A DNA stretch of 53,784 nt from Lentisphaerota bacterium. Lineage in GTDB: Bacteria > Verrucomicrobiota > Lentisphaeria > Victivallales > Victivallaceae. The stretch covers positions 1 to 53,784 of the forward strand of contig SUVS01000015.1 in NCBI GenBank assembly GCA_015061885.1, in the 5' to 3' direction. Numbering within the stretch: the first letter of the stretch is position 1; each line of letters begins with the position of its first letter. Positions 17,284 through 26,300 of this stretch are shown piece by piece. Both the position numbers and the translations under genes were made by a program. The notes beneath the pieces are model-generated. The model saw nothing but the letters and a program-made list of their open reading frames with translations. It was not told the origin of the DNA and ran no database searches.

Positions 17284-19131
17284 TTACGGCCGCAGGATGT
17301 ATGCGTGGACTTCAAACGGTTCAAATTTCACCGTTGCTTTATTGCCTTTGATCCACACTTTATCGTTGCGGTTGATATTGTCGATCATAAAGCGGGGCAG
17401 CTTGGGCAGAGCTATTTCAAAATTTGCCGTTACCGGAGTACGCATATTGTTGACCGTCAACAAAAGATAACTGCCGTCAGTGCGGTGTTTGCGGAGGCAG
17501 TAAGTTACATCCGGCACGGCATCGCCGACTTCCTGATAAACGCCGTCTTCGGTGCTTTCAACTTCGCGGACGCGGTTTTTGAATTTTTTCAGATAATCCA
17601 CGCTGGCGGTGTCGCGGTCGCTGGAAACTTTTTCGTCGTGCCATTCGCCGAGAAAATACTCTTTGAGGTTGTGGACTTCTTTCATTGCCGGGAAAATCAC
17701 AAATTTACGGTATTCATCGCTGCACCGCTGCAACCGCCAGCCGTGAATACCCATTACACCGCGGGTGATGGGTGCAAACATCACATAAAGCTGTTCTCTG
17801 ATGGTGTAACCGATATGACCTTTGCGCAGATCGTACATCGGCGGCATAAAAATCGCACTTTTGCCGTTGCCGGCGGCACGGACGGCGGCAACCTGCATTG
17901 CGGCATCATAACTCACCCGGTACAGCGGGGGATCAAACTCTTTTTTGCCCTCAAGTTTATGCGGATAGGTATTGGCAATCAAAACATCATACATGGCAGT
18001 TGTATTAGAGTAGCTCGGCTCCCAGGCGATAATGGGCATCATCTGTGCTCCCGGATGATGTTTTTTGATGGTATCCTGTGTCCAATTCAGCCAGCTTACC
18101 ATATATTCGCACAAACCTTTATCCTGCCGTTTTTCCCAGTCGTGTTTCAGATGTTTGTTGTAATACTGCCAGACGGTATTTTCCGGTTCATCCATGGTAT
18201 AGCCGATCACATTGGGGTAAGTGGAAAGTTTTTTAGCGGCTTCGGCAAGCACCTTTTTCCGCAGTGCAAGTTTTTCTCCGGCGGCGGGTTTGAGCATACC
18301 GTGCATACCATAAACTTTGGCTTCGGAATCATCCAGCAGAACATTGGCACTCAAATTTATCAGCAATGCCACATCCTTGAAACGCGGATCGTTTTTCATC
18401 TTATCCAGAGCGGCGAAAATTGCCGGTTGTCCATGCGTAGAATATGCTTTTTTGTAGCCGGGAAGTGTTGTATGTTCCGGCGGCAGATAAACAGAGCCAA
18501 AGTCGGTAAAGTTGCCCCCGGCTTCGATAAAACGCTCATCCATAGTGCCGAACTGACCGTTTTTGCCAACTTCAAAAGTATCGTAAGCCCCCAGCGGGAA
18601 GAAGGGTTTGCCTTTGAACATCACCGGCGGAATGGGTTTAAGGCGGGCTTTCTTCGCCTTTTTTCCGGCAACTCCGGCAGCAGCAGTTTCAAACTTGATG
18701 TTGCTGATTTCAAAAACATAATCTTTTTGGGGATTTTTTACTGAAATACGCAGTTCGGCAGGGGTTTTGTTGCCCAATGCGGCAAATTTCAGATTTACCG
18801 CTTTATCCGGCGAAAGCATATTGTTGAAATAGCCGCCTTTGATGGCATTGCTGTCGGGCTTGACCGTTCCCAGAGTGATCCCGCTGGTGATTTTGCCTGC
18901 GGGGGAGAGCTTTTTAAAGGTAAAAGCCACTTTGGCGTCTTGCCAAACCGTGCCTTGGGGTACGCCAATGCGGATCTGGGGCCAGCCTTTACCGGCTTTG
19001 ACGCTGAATTTATACACCCCGGGGGCAGTTTTTTCGACTTGGGCAGGGCCGCTGGCATAGACTTTCAAGTCACTTGCCGACACGCCCAACGCAGTTACGG
19101 CAGCAAAAACCGCCAACAAAAGTTTTTTCAT
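17284..19131 (-). CDS. Secreted TIM-barrel glycosidase-like protein
   Basis: 615 residues, signal peptide MKKLLLAVFAAVTALGVSA. Residues ~20-155 form an N-terminal beta-sandwich of carbohydrate-binding type. A lysine-rich linker (~160-170) leads to a barrel-like domain starting at KPFFPLGAYDTFEVG and containing IGYTMDEPEN (D314-E315-P316), followed by WEPSYSN, LIANTYPH and GVMGIHGWRL. The C-terminal sandwich ends in FEPFEVHAYIL. The DEP motif and the PFEVH.Y ending are shared with the first protein of the window (148-2994), so the two probably belong to one uncharacterised glycosidase-like family. GGAG lies six bases before the ATG. Last gene of the regulator-pseudopilin-enzyme unit. Substrate unknown. 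Confidence 0.87.
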   Translation of the reverse strand: MKKLLLAVFAAVTALGVSASDLKVYASGPAQVEKTAPGVYKFSVKAGKGWPQIRIGVPQGTVWQDAKVAFTFKKLSPAGKITSGITLGTVKPDSNAIKGGYFNNMLSPDKAVNLKFAALGNKTPAELRISVKNPQKDYVFEISNIKFETAAAGVAGKKAKKARLKPIPPVMFKGKPFFPLGAYDTFEVGKNGQFGTMDERFIEAGGNFTDFGSVYLPPEHTTLPGYKKAYSTHGQPAIFAALDKMKNDPRFKDVALLINLSANVLLDDSEAKVYGMHGMLKPAAGEKLALRKKVLAEAAKKLSTYPNVIGYTMDEPENTVWQYYNKHLKHDWEKRQDKGLCEYMVSWLNWTQDTIKKHHPGAQMMPIIAWEPSYSNTTAMYDVLIANTYPHKLEGKKEFDPPLYRVSYDAAMQVAAVRAAGNGKSAIFMPPMYDLRKGHIGYTIREQLYVMFAPITRGVMGIHGWRLQRCSDEYRKFVIFPAMKEVHNLKEYFLGEWHDEKVSSDRDTASVDYLKKFKNRVREVESTEDGVYQEVGDAVPDVTYCLRKHRTDGSYLLLTVNNMRTPVTANFEIALPKLPRFMIDNINRNDKVWIKGNKATVKFEPFEVHAYILRP

Positions 19132-19180
19132 TGTGCTCTCCTTTTTTATGTTTTTAATAATATATATTATTTACTGACAA

Positions 19181-19930
19181 TCACTTGCGGATTTTATCCT
19201 CTTCCAGAAAGTCGGTCATCTGACCAAACTTGGTAATTTTCGTATCCAACGCCGCACTCATAGTGTGGCTGGTCACATCCCCCGCCAGACGGCAGGCTCG
19301 CACACTGAAATCCGGGTGGTTGGCAGCAGGCTTGGCACGTCCCTGATCGCTGGACATGGCAGAAGTGTATTCTATGGCAATGGATACATCCGGGTCGCTG
19401 GTGCCGATCACTTCCCGTGCCCGTTGGAAATTCCACCATTTGCCTTTCCAGGTGTTCCAGGAAGTTGCCCCTTTGTGCATGGGGCCGCTGTGCAAAGACA
19501 TGTAACTGGGGTAAGCAGAGCCGGATGACTTATTGATGATCTGAAAGTTGGAATTATCTGACGGGCACCTGTAAATGCGTTCAATGGAATTGATATCGTA
19601 TTTGCTGTTGCCGGGGAAATATTCGCCCTCCAGAAGTTTCATTTGCGATTCAGTACCGTCATCACAGCGGGCACATGTTTCATTGCCGAGTTTAGATCCC
19701 GAACTGAAAGCAATAACATCTTTGTTATCTCCGGCATACATCTGCACCGCCAAACCGATCTGCTTGAGCTTGCCGGTACAGTTGGCTTGTTTGCTCCGTT
19801 CCCGGGCGGCAGAAAGTGCCGGCAAAAGCATTGCCGCCAATATAGCGATAATGGCGATTACTACCAAGAGTTCTATAAGGGTAAAGCAGTTATGCTTTAC
19901 CCGCCCATGGGCGGAATGTTTTTCCTTCAT
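19181..19930 (-). CDS. Pseudopilin-type protein (prepilin N-terminal methylation domain), module 1
   Basis: 249 residues. The hydrophobic N-helix [17 protein letters not shown] followed by [12 protein letters not shown] is the type IV pilin / type II secretion pseudopilin (GspG-like) signature, with Glu+5 intact. The leader before it ([15 protein letters not shown]) is partly encoded by an inserted palindromic element, and the residue before the predicted cleavage site is Cys, not Gly. The body has paired cysteines ([24 protein letters not shown]) as in the large Lentisphaerota/Planctomycetota DUF1559-like families. It sits 18 bp after the regulator gene and 49 bp before the enzyme gene, with AAAGGAG just before the ATG. 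Role inferred: a secretion- or surface-associated subunit specific to this locus. Confidence 0.9.
   Translation of the reverse strand: MKEKHSAHGRVKHNCFTLIELLVVIAIIAILAAMLLPALSAARERSKQANCTGKLKQIGLAVQMYAGDNKDVIAFSSGSKLGNETCARCDDGTESQMKLLEGEYFPGNSKYDINSIERIYRCPSDNSNFQIINKSSGSAYPSYMSLHSGPMHKGATSWNTWKGKWWNFQRAREVIGTSDPDVSIAIEYTSAMSSDQGRAKPAANHPDFSVRACRLAGDVTSHTMSAALDTKITKFGQMTDFLEEDKIRK
19879..19914. repeat. In-frame palindromic element A in a pseudopilin gene
   Basis: Two abutting palindromes lie inside the coding region just before the FTLIELL codons: GGGTAAAGCA/TGCTTTACCC (19879-19888, 19893-19902) and CCGCCCATGGGCGG (19901-19914). Read on the coding strand they give [10 protein letters not shown]. 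The TGCTTTACCC arm is itself the Cys-Phe-Thr coding sequence. Confidence 0.85.
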
Positions 19931-19948
19931 CTTTTTTACTCCTTTTCT

Positions 19949-21025
19949 TTAACGCTGATTGAACTTTATCTTCTTTACGGATTTGTTGTACACAAATTCA
20001 CAATGCTGCTTTATGCCCCGGCACGGAGAATCGGGGTGCAAACGGCTGAACATCAGCAGCTCCCACACCCGGTCCCCCAGATTTTGCAGCGAGCGTTGCG
20101 TATAAATACCGAAAAGCTCTTTTCTGTCTTCGTAGATATGCGACATGCAAAGCAGAAAAATACGGTCAGGTTTTATTCCTCTCCGCAACAGATTTTCCGC
20201 AATCCTCTCCTTGGTTTTGTTGCCGCCGCACCAGATGACATCCGGCAAATGTTTAAGCGACAAAAGGTAATTGACATATTTTTCTGCATCGTTGTATAAT
20301 TCTTCGGATTGTTCATTTATTCTGGGATAAAAGAGCAAATAACTCTTTTTTACAGCTTCAAAATCATCCAATATCTGCCAGTGGTTATCCGGCAGTATGC
20401 GACCGCCGATACTGGAACTGCCCGAACCGAAAAATGTGATATATCTTGCACCTCTGCTGACTAAATATCCGATAACATCGTCGAAAAGCTCCAGGTGATT
20501 CCAATCCACCCAGTTGATATCCACGCCCATTGCCGGACGGTTGGCGGAAACAAATGTTATATTCTTTTCTTTAAGATAGTTGCCGGATTCCACTGCAAAT
20601 GTACTGTTGGTAAAAATAACACTGTCTTTAGAGGTCAAATTTTGAGCTTTCAGCATTTCAAGCGTATTGCTTTTTATACATGTACACCAGACCAGTTCAA
20701 ATTCATATTTTCTGATATTGGCGATTATGCTCCGGATAAAGTGGTCAGAGGCATGTCTTGATGGTTCCACCGGGGTTATAAGCACGATTTTCGGCTTGGC
20801 ACCGGCGGCTCCGTTGTCCTGCCTGCAAATCATTGTTCCGGTGGGTGACGGTTCAATAAATCCGGTCATTTTCAGCTGCATGAATACCTTGTGCAGTGTC
20901 CGGCTGGATACCTGAAACTCCTGCATCAACTCGCGTCGCGGCGGCAGTTTGTCAGTATAAAAACCAGCGGCTATCCGTCCTTTAAGAATATTGCAGATAG
21001 CTTGATATTTATTCTCGTTGGCCAT
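19949..21025 (-). CDS. GntR-type transcriptional regulator with LacI-like sensor domain, module 1
   Basis: 358 residues from the ATG at 21025 (MANENKYQAICNILKGRIAA); AGGAGG seven bases upstream decides this start over the longer frame to 21091, which would run into the promoter. Residues ~5-75 form a winged helix-turn-helix (LPPRRELMQEFQVSSRTLHKVFMQLKMTGFI). The remainder is a periplasmic-binding-protein/LacI-like sensor (PKIVLITPVEPSRHASDHFIRSIIANI, YLVSRGARYITFFGSGSS, PDVIWCGGNKTKERIAENLLRRGIKPD). Expected to bind a sugar-type ligand and control the pseudopilin and enzyme genes downstream. Its promoter is at 21051-21079. Confidence 0.9.
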   Translation of the reverse strand: MANENKYQAICNILKGRIAAGFYTDKLPPRRELMQEFQVSSRTLHKVFMQLKMTGFIEPSPTGTMICRQDNGAAGAKPKIVLITPVEPSRHASDHFIRSIIANIRKYEFELVWCTCIKSNTLEMLKAQNLTSKDSVIFTNSTFAVESGNYLKEKNITFVSANRPAMGVDINWVDWNHLELFDDVIGYLVSRGARYITFFGSGSSSIGGRILPDNHWQILDDFEAVKKSYLLFYPRINEQSEELYNDAEKYVNYLLSLKHLPDVIWCGGNKTKERIAENLLRRGIKPDRIFLLCMSHIYEDRKELFGIYTQRSLQNLGDRVWELLMFSRLHPDSPCRGIKQHCEFVYNKSVKKIKFNQR

Positions 21026-21050
21026 ACCGTATCCTCCTGTTACACCCAAT

Positions 21051-21079
21051 ATTTTACCATGAAATCTTTTAATTGTCAA
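21051..21079 (-). promoter_or_regulatory. Promoter of module 1 (regulator-pseudopilin-enzyme)
   Basis: Minus strand TTGACA (21079-21074), 17 bp, TAAAAT (21056-21051). The start point is expected ~20 bp before the regulator ATG, so the leader is very short but includes the AGGAGG at its end. No clear operator repeat is visible. Confidence 0.75.
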
Positions 21080-21179
21080 GGGTGCATTCAAGCAAGTTTA
21101 CCGCACAAACTGTAAGCCACCCCGAAAAATTTCAAGTACAGTGCAGGCGGAGAATATGGCATACGGTATGGTATCGCAA

Positions 21180-21400
21180 GGCGAACACCTGTGTGCCGCT
21201 CGATAGATATGAGAAGGTATGGGAAAGTATGGGAGAATATGGGAGAATATGGGAGGGCGGGCAAAGCCCGCCTGCAGCCGGTTGACGCTCCGCATCAGCA
21301 AACAACATACAGCGTACAGCCCGCCAAGCACCCTACCGCCCGCGTAGGCGGAGAATATGGGAGGGCGGGCAAAAGGTTCGCCTACAGCCGGTTGACGCTC
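21180..21400. repeat. Dispersed intergenic repeat, copy R2 with internal reduplication
   Basis: 21180-21351 matches R1 (17064-17214) and carries extra short iterations of GGGAGAATAT at 21231-21255. 21352-21400 is a second, degenerate copy of the central part (GAGAATATGGGAGGGCGGGC ... CAGCCGGTTGACGCTC). The hairpin GGCGGGC/GCCCGCC lies at 21257-21273. The end of the repeat forms the last codons and stop of the neighbouring DUF4091-like gene. No coding sequence is seen elsewhere in the 21026-21381 gap. Confidence 0.85.
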
Positions 21401-23055
21401 TTTCCTGCGAGCATCCAATTCAGTTTATTGCGGAATTCAAGCAGCCATTCTCTGTTGCGGGGATGATCCTTCATGGTCGGCATTACCCCATCCCAGGATG
21501 CTTTGATAAAATCCAGAACCGCATCACGGCCTATCGAACACTCCAACAGCTGCAACGCCGCCAAATCCTGCACGCCCTCAAAGAAAACTTCGTGCCGGAT
21601 CGAATCTTCCGGCTTGCCGTCTGCACCGGGATAGACTTTGAACGCATCTCCCGGCGGAAAACCGCTTCCGGCACAGATGTTGCGGTAGGGGTCGATTTCA
21701 AACATCGACAGCTGGGCGTACCAGAAATTGTATCCCCAATGCAAAAATCCGTCAAGATCATATATATACGCCAGCAAACCGTGTATGCGGTTACGCACTG
21801 AAGGCATATTGACAAACTGATTCGGAACCTGATCCCACTGGCTTACACAGTAGTATGTCCAGCGTTCCGGCAGTTCCAGCGGCACAAAATCTTCAATATG
21901 ATTGTTTGCCGGTACCGGAATATCCACCAGACCTTTAAGTACAAATTCCGTTTTGCTTAAAGCGTCGATGAATTTACAGCCTTTCAGACAACTGTGAAAA
22001 AGTTCAGAGGCCTCCTGATATGCTTCCACATTCTGCGAATAAGGTTCATCAGAAATATGAAAATATGCTATCTTGTTCCAATCGTTCTTTTCCAGAACTT
22101 TGTTCAGTTCCGGCATCAAAGTACGCAGAAATTTCCGGTAAAGATCGCTGTTGGCACGCACATCCCACCCAAAACGCCGCACCTGTGTGCCGTCGGCTTC
22201 AGTAACCATGATTTTCGGGGTGAATTCCGCCCCCCACTGGGTAAAGAGATGCGAAAATTCCAGAAACCTCATTCCGCACTCAAGAGCCAGATTTATGTAG
22301 CGTTCCAAACGCGAAAAGTCAAAAGTCCAATCGCCGTTTTCATCTTCAAACACCTGTACGCTCTGCAATGTCGGGCGTTCCAAACCTTTATGGGTATCCA
22401 GCGGCGGCGTGAAAAGCGGCGTGTAAATCATATTCACCCCATGACTGTGCATATTCAGAAAATAATTTTTCAGAATCGCATAAAAATCCCCACTCCACGG
22501 ATCAACATTGTAACGGCGGTAGATACAGTCGGCGTAAAACCATTGAGTAACTTTGAAGTCAGCTTCCGGCAAATGTTTTGCCAGCACTTCCAGCGTGAAT
22601 ACCGGCGTTTCGGCTTCCCAGTTGCGTTCCGGCCAATACGCATTGCTCTGAATGATCTTCAGTTGAATGGGGTAACAACCTGCGGCAATTTCCTGCGGCA
22701 AACGCACTGTCAGCCACAGCGAGTGCCAACAGCCGGGAGCCGAACGGTAACGCGATGGAGTACTCAACAAGTCCGGATACAGCCCCACATCCTTGCGGAT
22801 AATATGTTCATCCTGAAAATCGCCGAAAAAATCCGCCGGCATTGAGTAAACCTGCCGCAATTCAATAAAATCTTTCAACGGCGAAAGTATTTCAACCTTC
22901 AGCGGATTCAATACATGCCGGGGGCAGTATGCCAACTGGAGCGAAAAGACTTCGCCCTGCAATGCAGTTGCACTGTTGTAATTACTGGACTGCTGTTCGG
23001 TATCCAGAAAGACTTTGTCCAGCGAGTCTGTCCAGTGAAATTTTATTTCTGACAT
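21382..23055 (-). CDS. DUF4091 / GH123-like glycoside hydrolase, cytoplasmic
   Basis: 557 residues without a signal peptide. A beta-sandwich N-terminus (~1-160, ending LWLTVRLPQEIAAGCYPIQLKI) precedes a barrel domain with KVTQWFYADCIYRRYN, FSHLFTQWGAEF, and IAYFHISDEPYSQN (D336-E337-P338). The C-terminus DGFLHWGYNFWY ... YPGADGKPEDSIRHEVFFEGVQDLAAL is typical of DUF4091, the region shared with GH123 beta-N-acetylgalactosaminidases, where an adjacent Asp-Glu pair serves substrate-assisted catalysis. It probably acts on imported oligosaccharides. It has its own likely promoter at 23161-23189. Its last five residues (SVNRL) and its TAG stop lie inside repeat R2, so the true C-terminus may have been replaced. 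Confidence 0.88.
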   Translation of the reverse strand: MSEIKFHWTDSLDKVFLDTEQQSSNYNSATALQGEVFSLQLAYCPRHVLNPLKVEILSPLKDFIELRQVYSMPADFFGDFQDEHIIRKDVGLYPDLLSTPSRYRSAPGCWHSLWLTVRLPQEIAAGCYPIQLKIIQSNAYWPERNWEAETPVFTLEVLAKHLPEADFKVTQWFYADCIYRRYNVDPWSGDFYAILKNYFLNMHSHGVNMIYTPLFTPPLDTHKGLERPTLQSVQVFEDENGDWTFDFSRLERYINLALECGMRFLEFSHLFTQWGAEFTPKIMVTEADGTQVRRFGWDVRANSDLYRKFLRTLMPELNKVLEKNDWNKIAYFHISDEPYSQNVEAYQEASELFHSCLKGCKFIDALSKTEFVLKGLVDIPVPANNHIEDFVPLELPERWTYYCVSQWDQVPNQFVNMPSVRNRIHGLLAYIYDLDGFLHWGYNFWYAQLSMFEIDPYRNICAGSGFPPGDAFKVYPGADGKPEDSIRHEVFFEGVQDLAALQLLECSIGRDAVLDFIKASWDGVMPTMKDHPRNREWLLEFRNKLNWMLAGKSVNRL

Positions 23056-23160
23056 ATAAATCCACTCTGATAAATATTTGTTGATGTCCCCAATTTGTGA
23101 TTGGACGGGGTGTTTGACAAAAATACCTTACAAAAAAATAAAAAAAACAAATACACAATA

Positions 23161-23189
23161 AAATTACTATGAAAATGTCGATTTGTCAA
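23161..23189 (-). promoter_or_regulatory. Probable promoter of the DUF4091-like gene
   Basis: Minus strand TTGACA (23189-23184), 17 bp, TAATTT (23166-23161); perfect -35 but weak -10. The -35 lies in one arm of a 10-bp inverted repeat, TTTGTCAAAC (23182-23191) and GTTTGACAAA (23113-23122), which could be a pair of regulator sites. A CCAAT/ATTGG dyad lies near 23090-23104. Confidence 0.45.
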
Positions 23190-23244
23190 ACTGAAAACGG
23201 ATTTTCTGCTACTTGAATTTTAACTGCATCACTTCCGGAATTAT

Positions 23245-23273
23245 GCAGTTTCAGCCCAAACGGCTGAAACTGC
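23245..23273. terminator. Inverted repeat after the module 2 operon, possible terminator
   Basis: GCAGTTTCAGCC (23245-23256) pairs perfectly with GGCTGAAACTGC (23262-23273) across a 5-nt loop, about 40 bp after the stop of the 1137-residue protein. No T-run follows on the minus strand, so it may be a Rho-dependent or 3'-end-protecting stem rather than a classical terminator. Confidence 0.5.
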
Positions 23274-23314
23274 TGCCGGAGATACCCCGATACGATACAA
23301 TACCGTCGGGCATC

Positions 23315-26300
23315 TCACAACATTTTCCAGTCAAGCAGTTTTCCCTGCCAGGCTCCGGAACATTGGAAAATTACCGGATGACTGGAGTTTATCTTTACTT
23401 TCCGGGGGCTGACGATTTTTCCGCTTGACTGGTTTACTTCAAAAACAGTAAGCGTTACGCCGTTTTGCAACAATTCTATTTTTCCGTTTCCGGTAACTCC
23501 GGCAAGATTTATCTGAATAAATCTTGCTTCAGCCGGAGCTTTGACCGGGTTGAATGCAAAAACCGGATTCCTGCCCAGCCAACCGGCAAAAGACCGGTCA
23601 AGTGCCAGATACGCATCCACCACACCGGTAGCGTTCCCGAATGAGACCGCCTGCGTAATATCAAATGCCGTCTTGCCGGATTTGCGTAATTTTACGGCAT
23701 TATGCGGAGCAAGTCCGGCGGTAAAACTGCCGATACGCCGCATGTAACTGTCGATCCGGTCAACTTCTGCTTTTACCGCCGGAGTGATTTTATCTGCCAG
23801 CAGTATCACTGCTGAAGTACGCGGTTCCAAAGTCAGAACTGTACTGTTCACCACGCCATTTTCGGTACAGATCGCCGCAATTTTTTTGTTGTATGCTTTT
23901 AAATCCGGCTCAAAAGTCAGCTTTTCATCCACGGTATTGGCAAGAATCATAACTGCCATTCCATCATTTCTGCCGTAAATGCCGGAAATGATCTTGTTGG
24001 TCGCGGTCAAACCTTCATCATTGAGATATTTGCCCCAATCCGAGGCGATTTTACCAACTGGACGGATAAATTTGACCGGTTTGAGCATTTCGCCCTCATT
24101 GAAATACTTCAAAAGCATATTACGCATGTGGAACATCTTTTTGGTGTACAACCTCCGTTCATCCCACTGCATGTCGATCATGTGAAACCAGCCCAGCTGT
24201 TCGGCATTCACCAACTGCAACGCCAGCTTGATGTAAAATGATTCTTCCAAACGGCGGATGGTCGAGGCATAACCGAAACGCTTGCCGGTAAATTGAGCTC
24301 TGCCGCTGTAAACCGCCATGAATACCGGATCAATACCGTACCAACGCCACACCATGAAGGCATCGAGCATATCCAGGAATGTTTCGGCACCGTCTTCGCA
24401 ATCGTGCCCGGTATTGGGATTCTGACGGCGGATGGCGTGCATGAATTTACGGTGTCCGGTCATCCACACATCCGGATCGTTAAGCAGATGACCATGATTG
24501 GGATCAAAGCAAATATACGGATTTGCCGCCGCTATCTCGTCGTGATAAAGTGCCATAAATCCGACATTGAACAGCTGTTTGGAGCGTTTGACCATAAAAT
24601 CCTGCCAGCCTTTTGCACCGGGGCACATGATGGCAAACGGAGCCTGCGTTTTGGGCGGACCGTTGCGGTAGAAATTCGGGCCGTAATATTCGTAATTCAT
24701 AGTGCCGTCAAAATTCTTCACCGCATACTTTTTGCCGTGGCTGGTAAACATGTAATCATATTCGCACAGACCGCCGTCTTTTACCGCCCACAAACGGGCA
24801 TTGGTGTAGGGTTTGGTATAAATATCTCTGGATCGCAGATCACGCACAAACTTTTCCGTCCACGGGAATACTTCGTCAAAATGCGGATAGTGGTGCGTTC
24901 TCATATCATCCCAGTCTTCCAAATGGATACCGAAAGGTATTTCAAAATATTCACGCAGATAAAGCAGCTGATTGCGGGCATTATCCACCCCGGTACGGTC
25001 TGTTATGGGGCGTACCAGCAGCCAGCCGGGGCAATTTCTGAACCATTCGGGCGAATCCTTGCGGGGCAAATCCTTGACCCACCAGTTGGCTTTTCCGGCA
25101 ACAAATTTACGGTAAAGCCGTGCCGCTTCGTACCATTCGCCATCGTAAAGTTCAATGGCGGAAACGCCGCTCATATTGTAACTGTTGCCGCCCTTGCTGC
25201 CGGCTTTCCAGGGTGCAAAGCCGGTCCAGTACGACTTCAGATCACCCTTGAATCCTTGAGCGTAATATTGTTTGATCTGACCTTTCGGGTCTTCAAAAGC
25301 AAAATAAATACCGCTTTTACTGTCATAATAAGCTCCGAATTGCATGGTCAGGTAACTGCGGGGATAAAACATATTCTGCCGGATACGGGGCGATTTTTTC
25401 GTGGTGGGATTATCCACGATCACCCCTTCTTTGCAGGGATAGACCATCTTATCGGTGCCGGATTTCAGCTTGGCAAAAGCCAGTTCGGGAAAAACCACCT
25501 CTTTGAGCAGTTTTTGTTTGTCAAGCATTTTGACAGCAATATGACTTTCCAGCCGGGAGCCGTTCACCAGAGTTTGAGTAATAACAGCTTCGGCAAGTTT
25601 ATTGCGGAAAGTTATAACCGCTTTATTGCCGGTAACAGCAAGAGTTTTCTGCCATGAGGGATCGTTGTAAACTGTATCAATACTTTTTTTGCCCTGCAGA
25701 GTTTTCAAACGGAAACCCATAGTTTCCCTGCCGAATATTTCGCGGTTGCTCTTGCGGTCGAGCATACCGCGGAGCGGAAACGCATTCCCCGGGTGGGCAA
25801 CATAAACGAGTGCCATACGCTTGCCGACGATCATTTTTACGGCATCTTGAGCCTTGTTCCACTCTTTTGCCAGCACTTCAAGCGAAGAAGCCTTGCAGCC
25901 GGCAAGTTTGGCGACCGCCAGAGCTAATGCTTTCTGCTCCGCACCGGCGGCTGCGGCTTTGGTCAGTGCGGCAACGAGCCAGTCGCGGGCGGGGAGATTG
26001 CCGGGCAGAGAAGCAAAAGCCTTTTTCAACTGCGGAGTTATTTCAATATTGCTGCCTCTGGCAATTTTCAGCAGTTTACTGCCGGAAGCCTCCTTGAAAA
26101 GCTCTTCACCGGAAAGTGCCTTTGCCTCAATACGGCAGGCGGCGATTTTGCCACGCATATTCCATATATCACCGGCTTTGCCGCGGCCGAGGATCACCGG
26201 CAGATCATTTTCGTTGAGCTTGAAGTCAAAGTTCTCGGTTCTTGCTTCCAGATCGCCGTTGATAAAAATGCTCAAAGCATAGCCATATTTGCCTTCTTCG

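Noticed and set aside
17305-18744. 479-codon plus-strand frame
   Set aside because: Antisense to the secreted TIM-barrel gene, whose signal peptide, domains and terminator are clear.
24293-25657. 454-codon plus-strand frame
   Set aside because: Antisense to the 1137-residue LamG/DUF6259-like gene; composition is that of a shadow frame.
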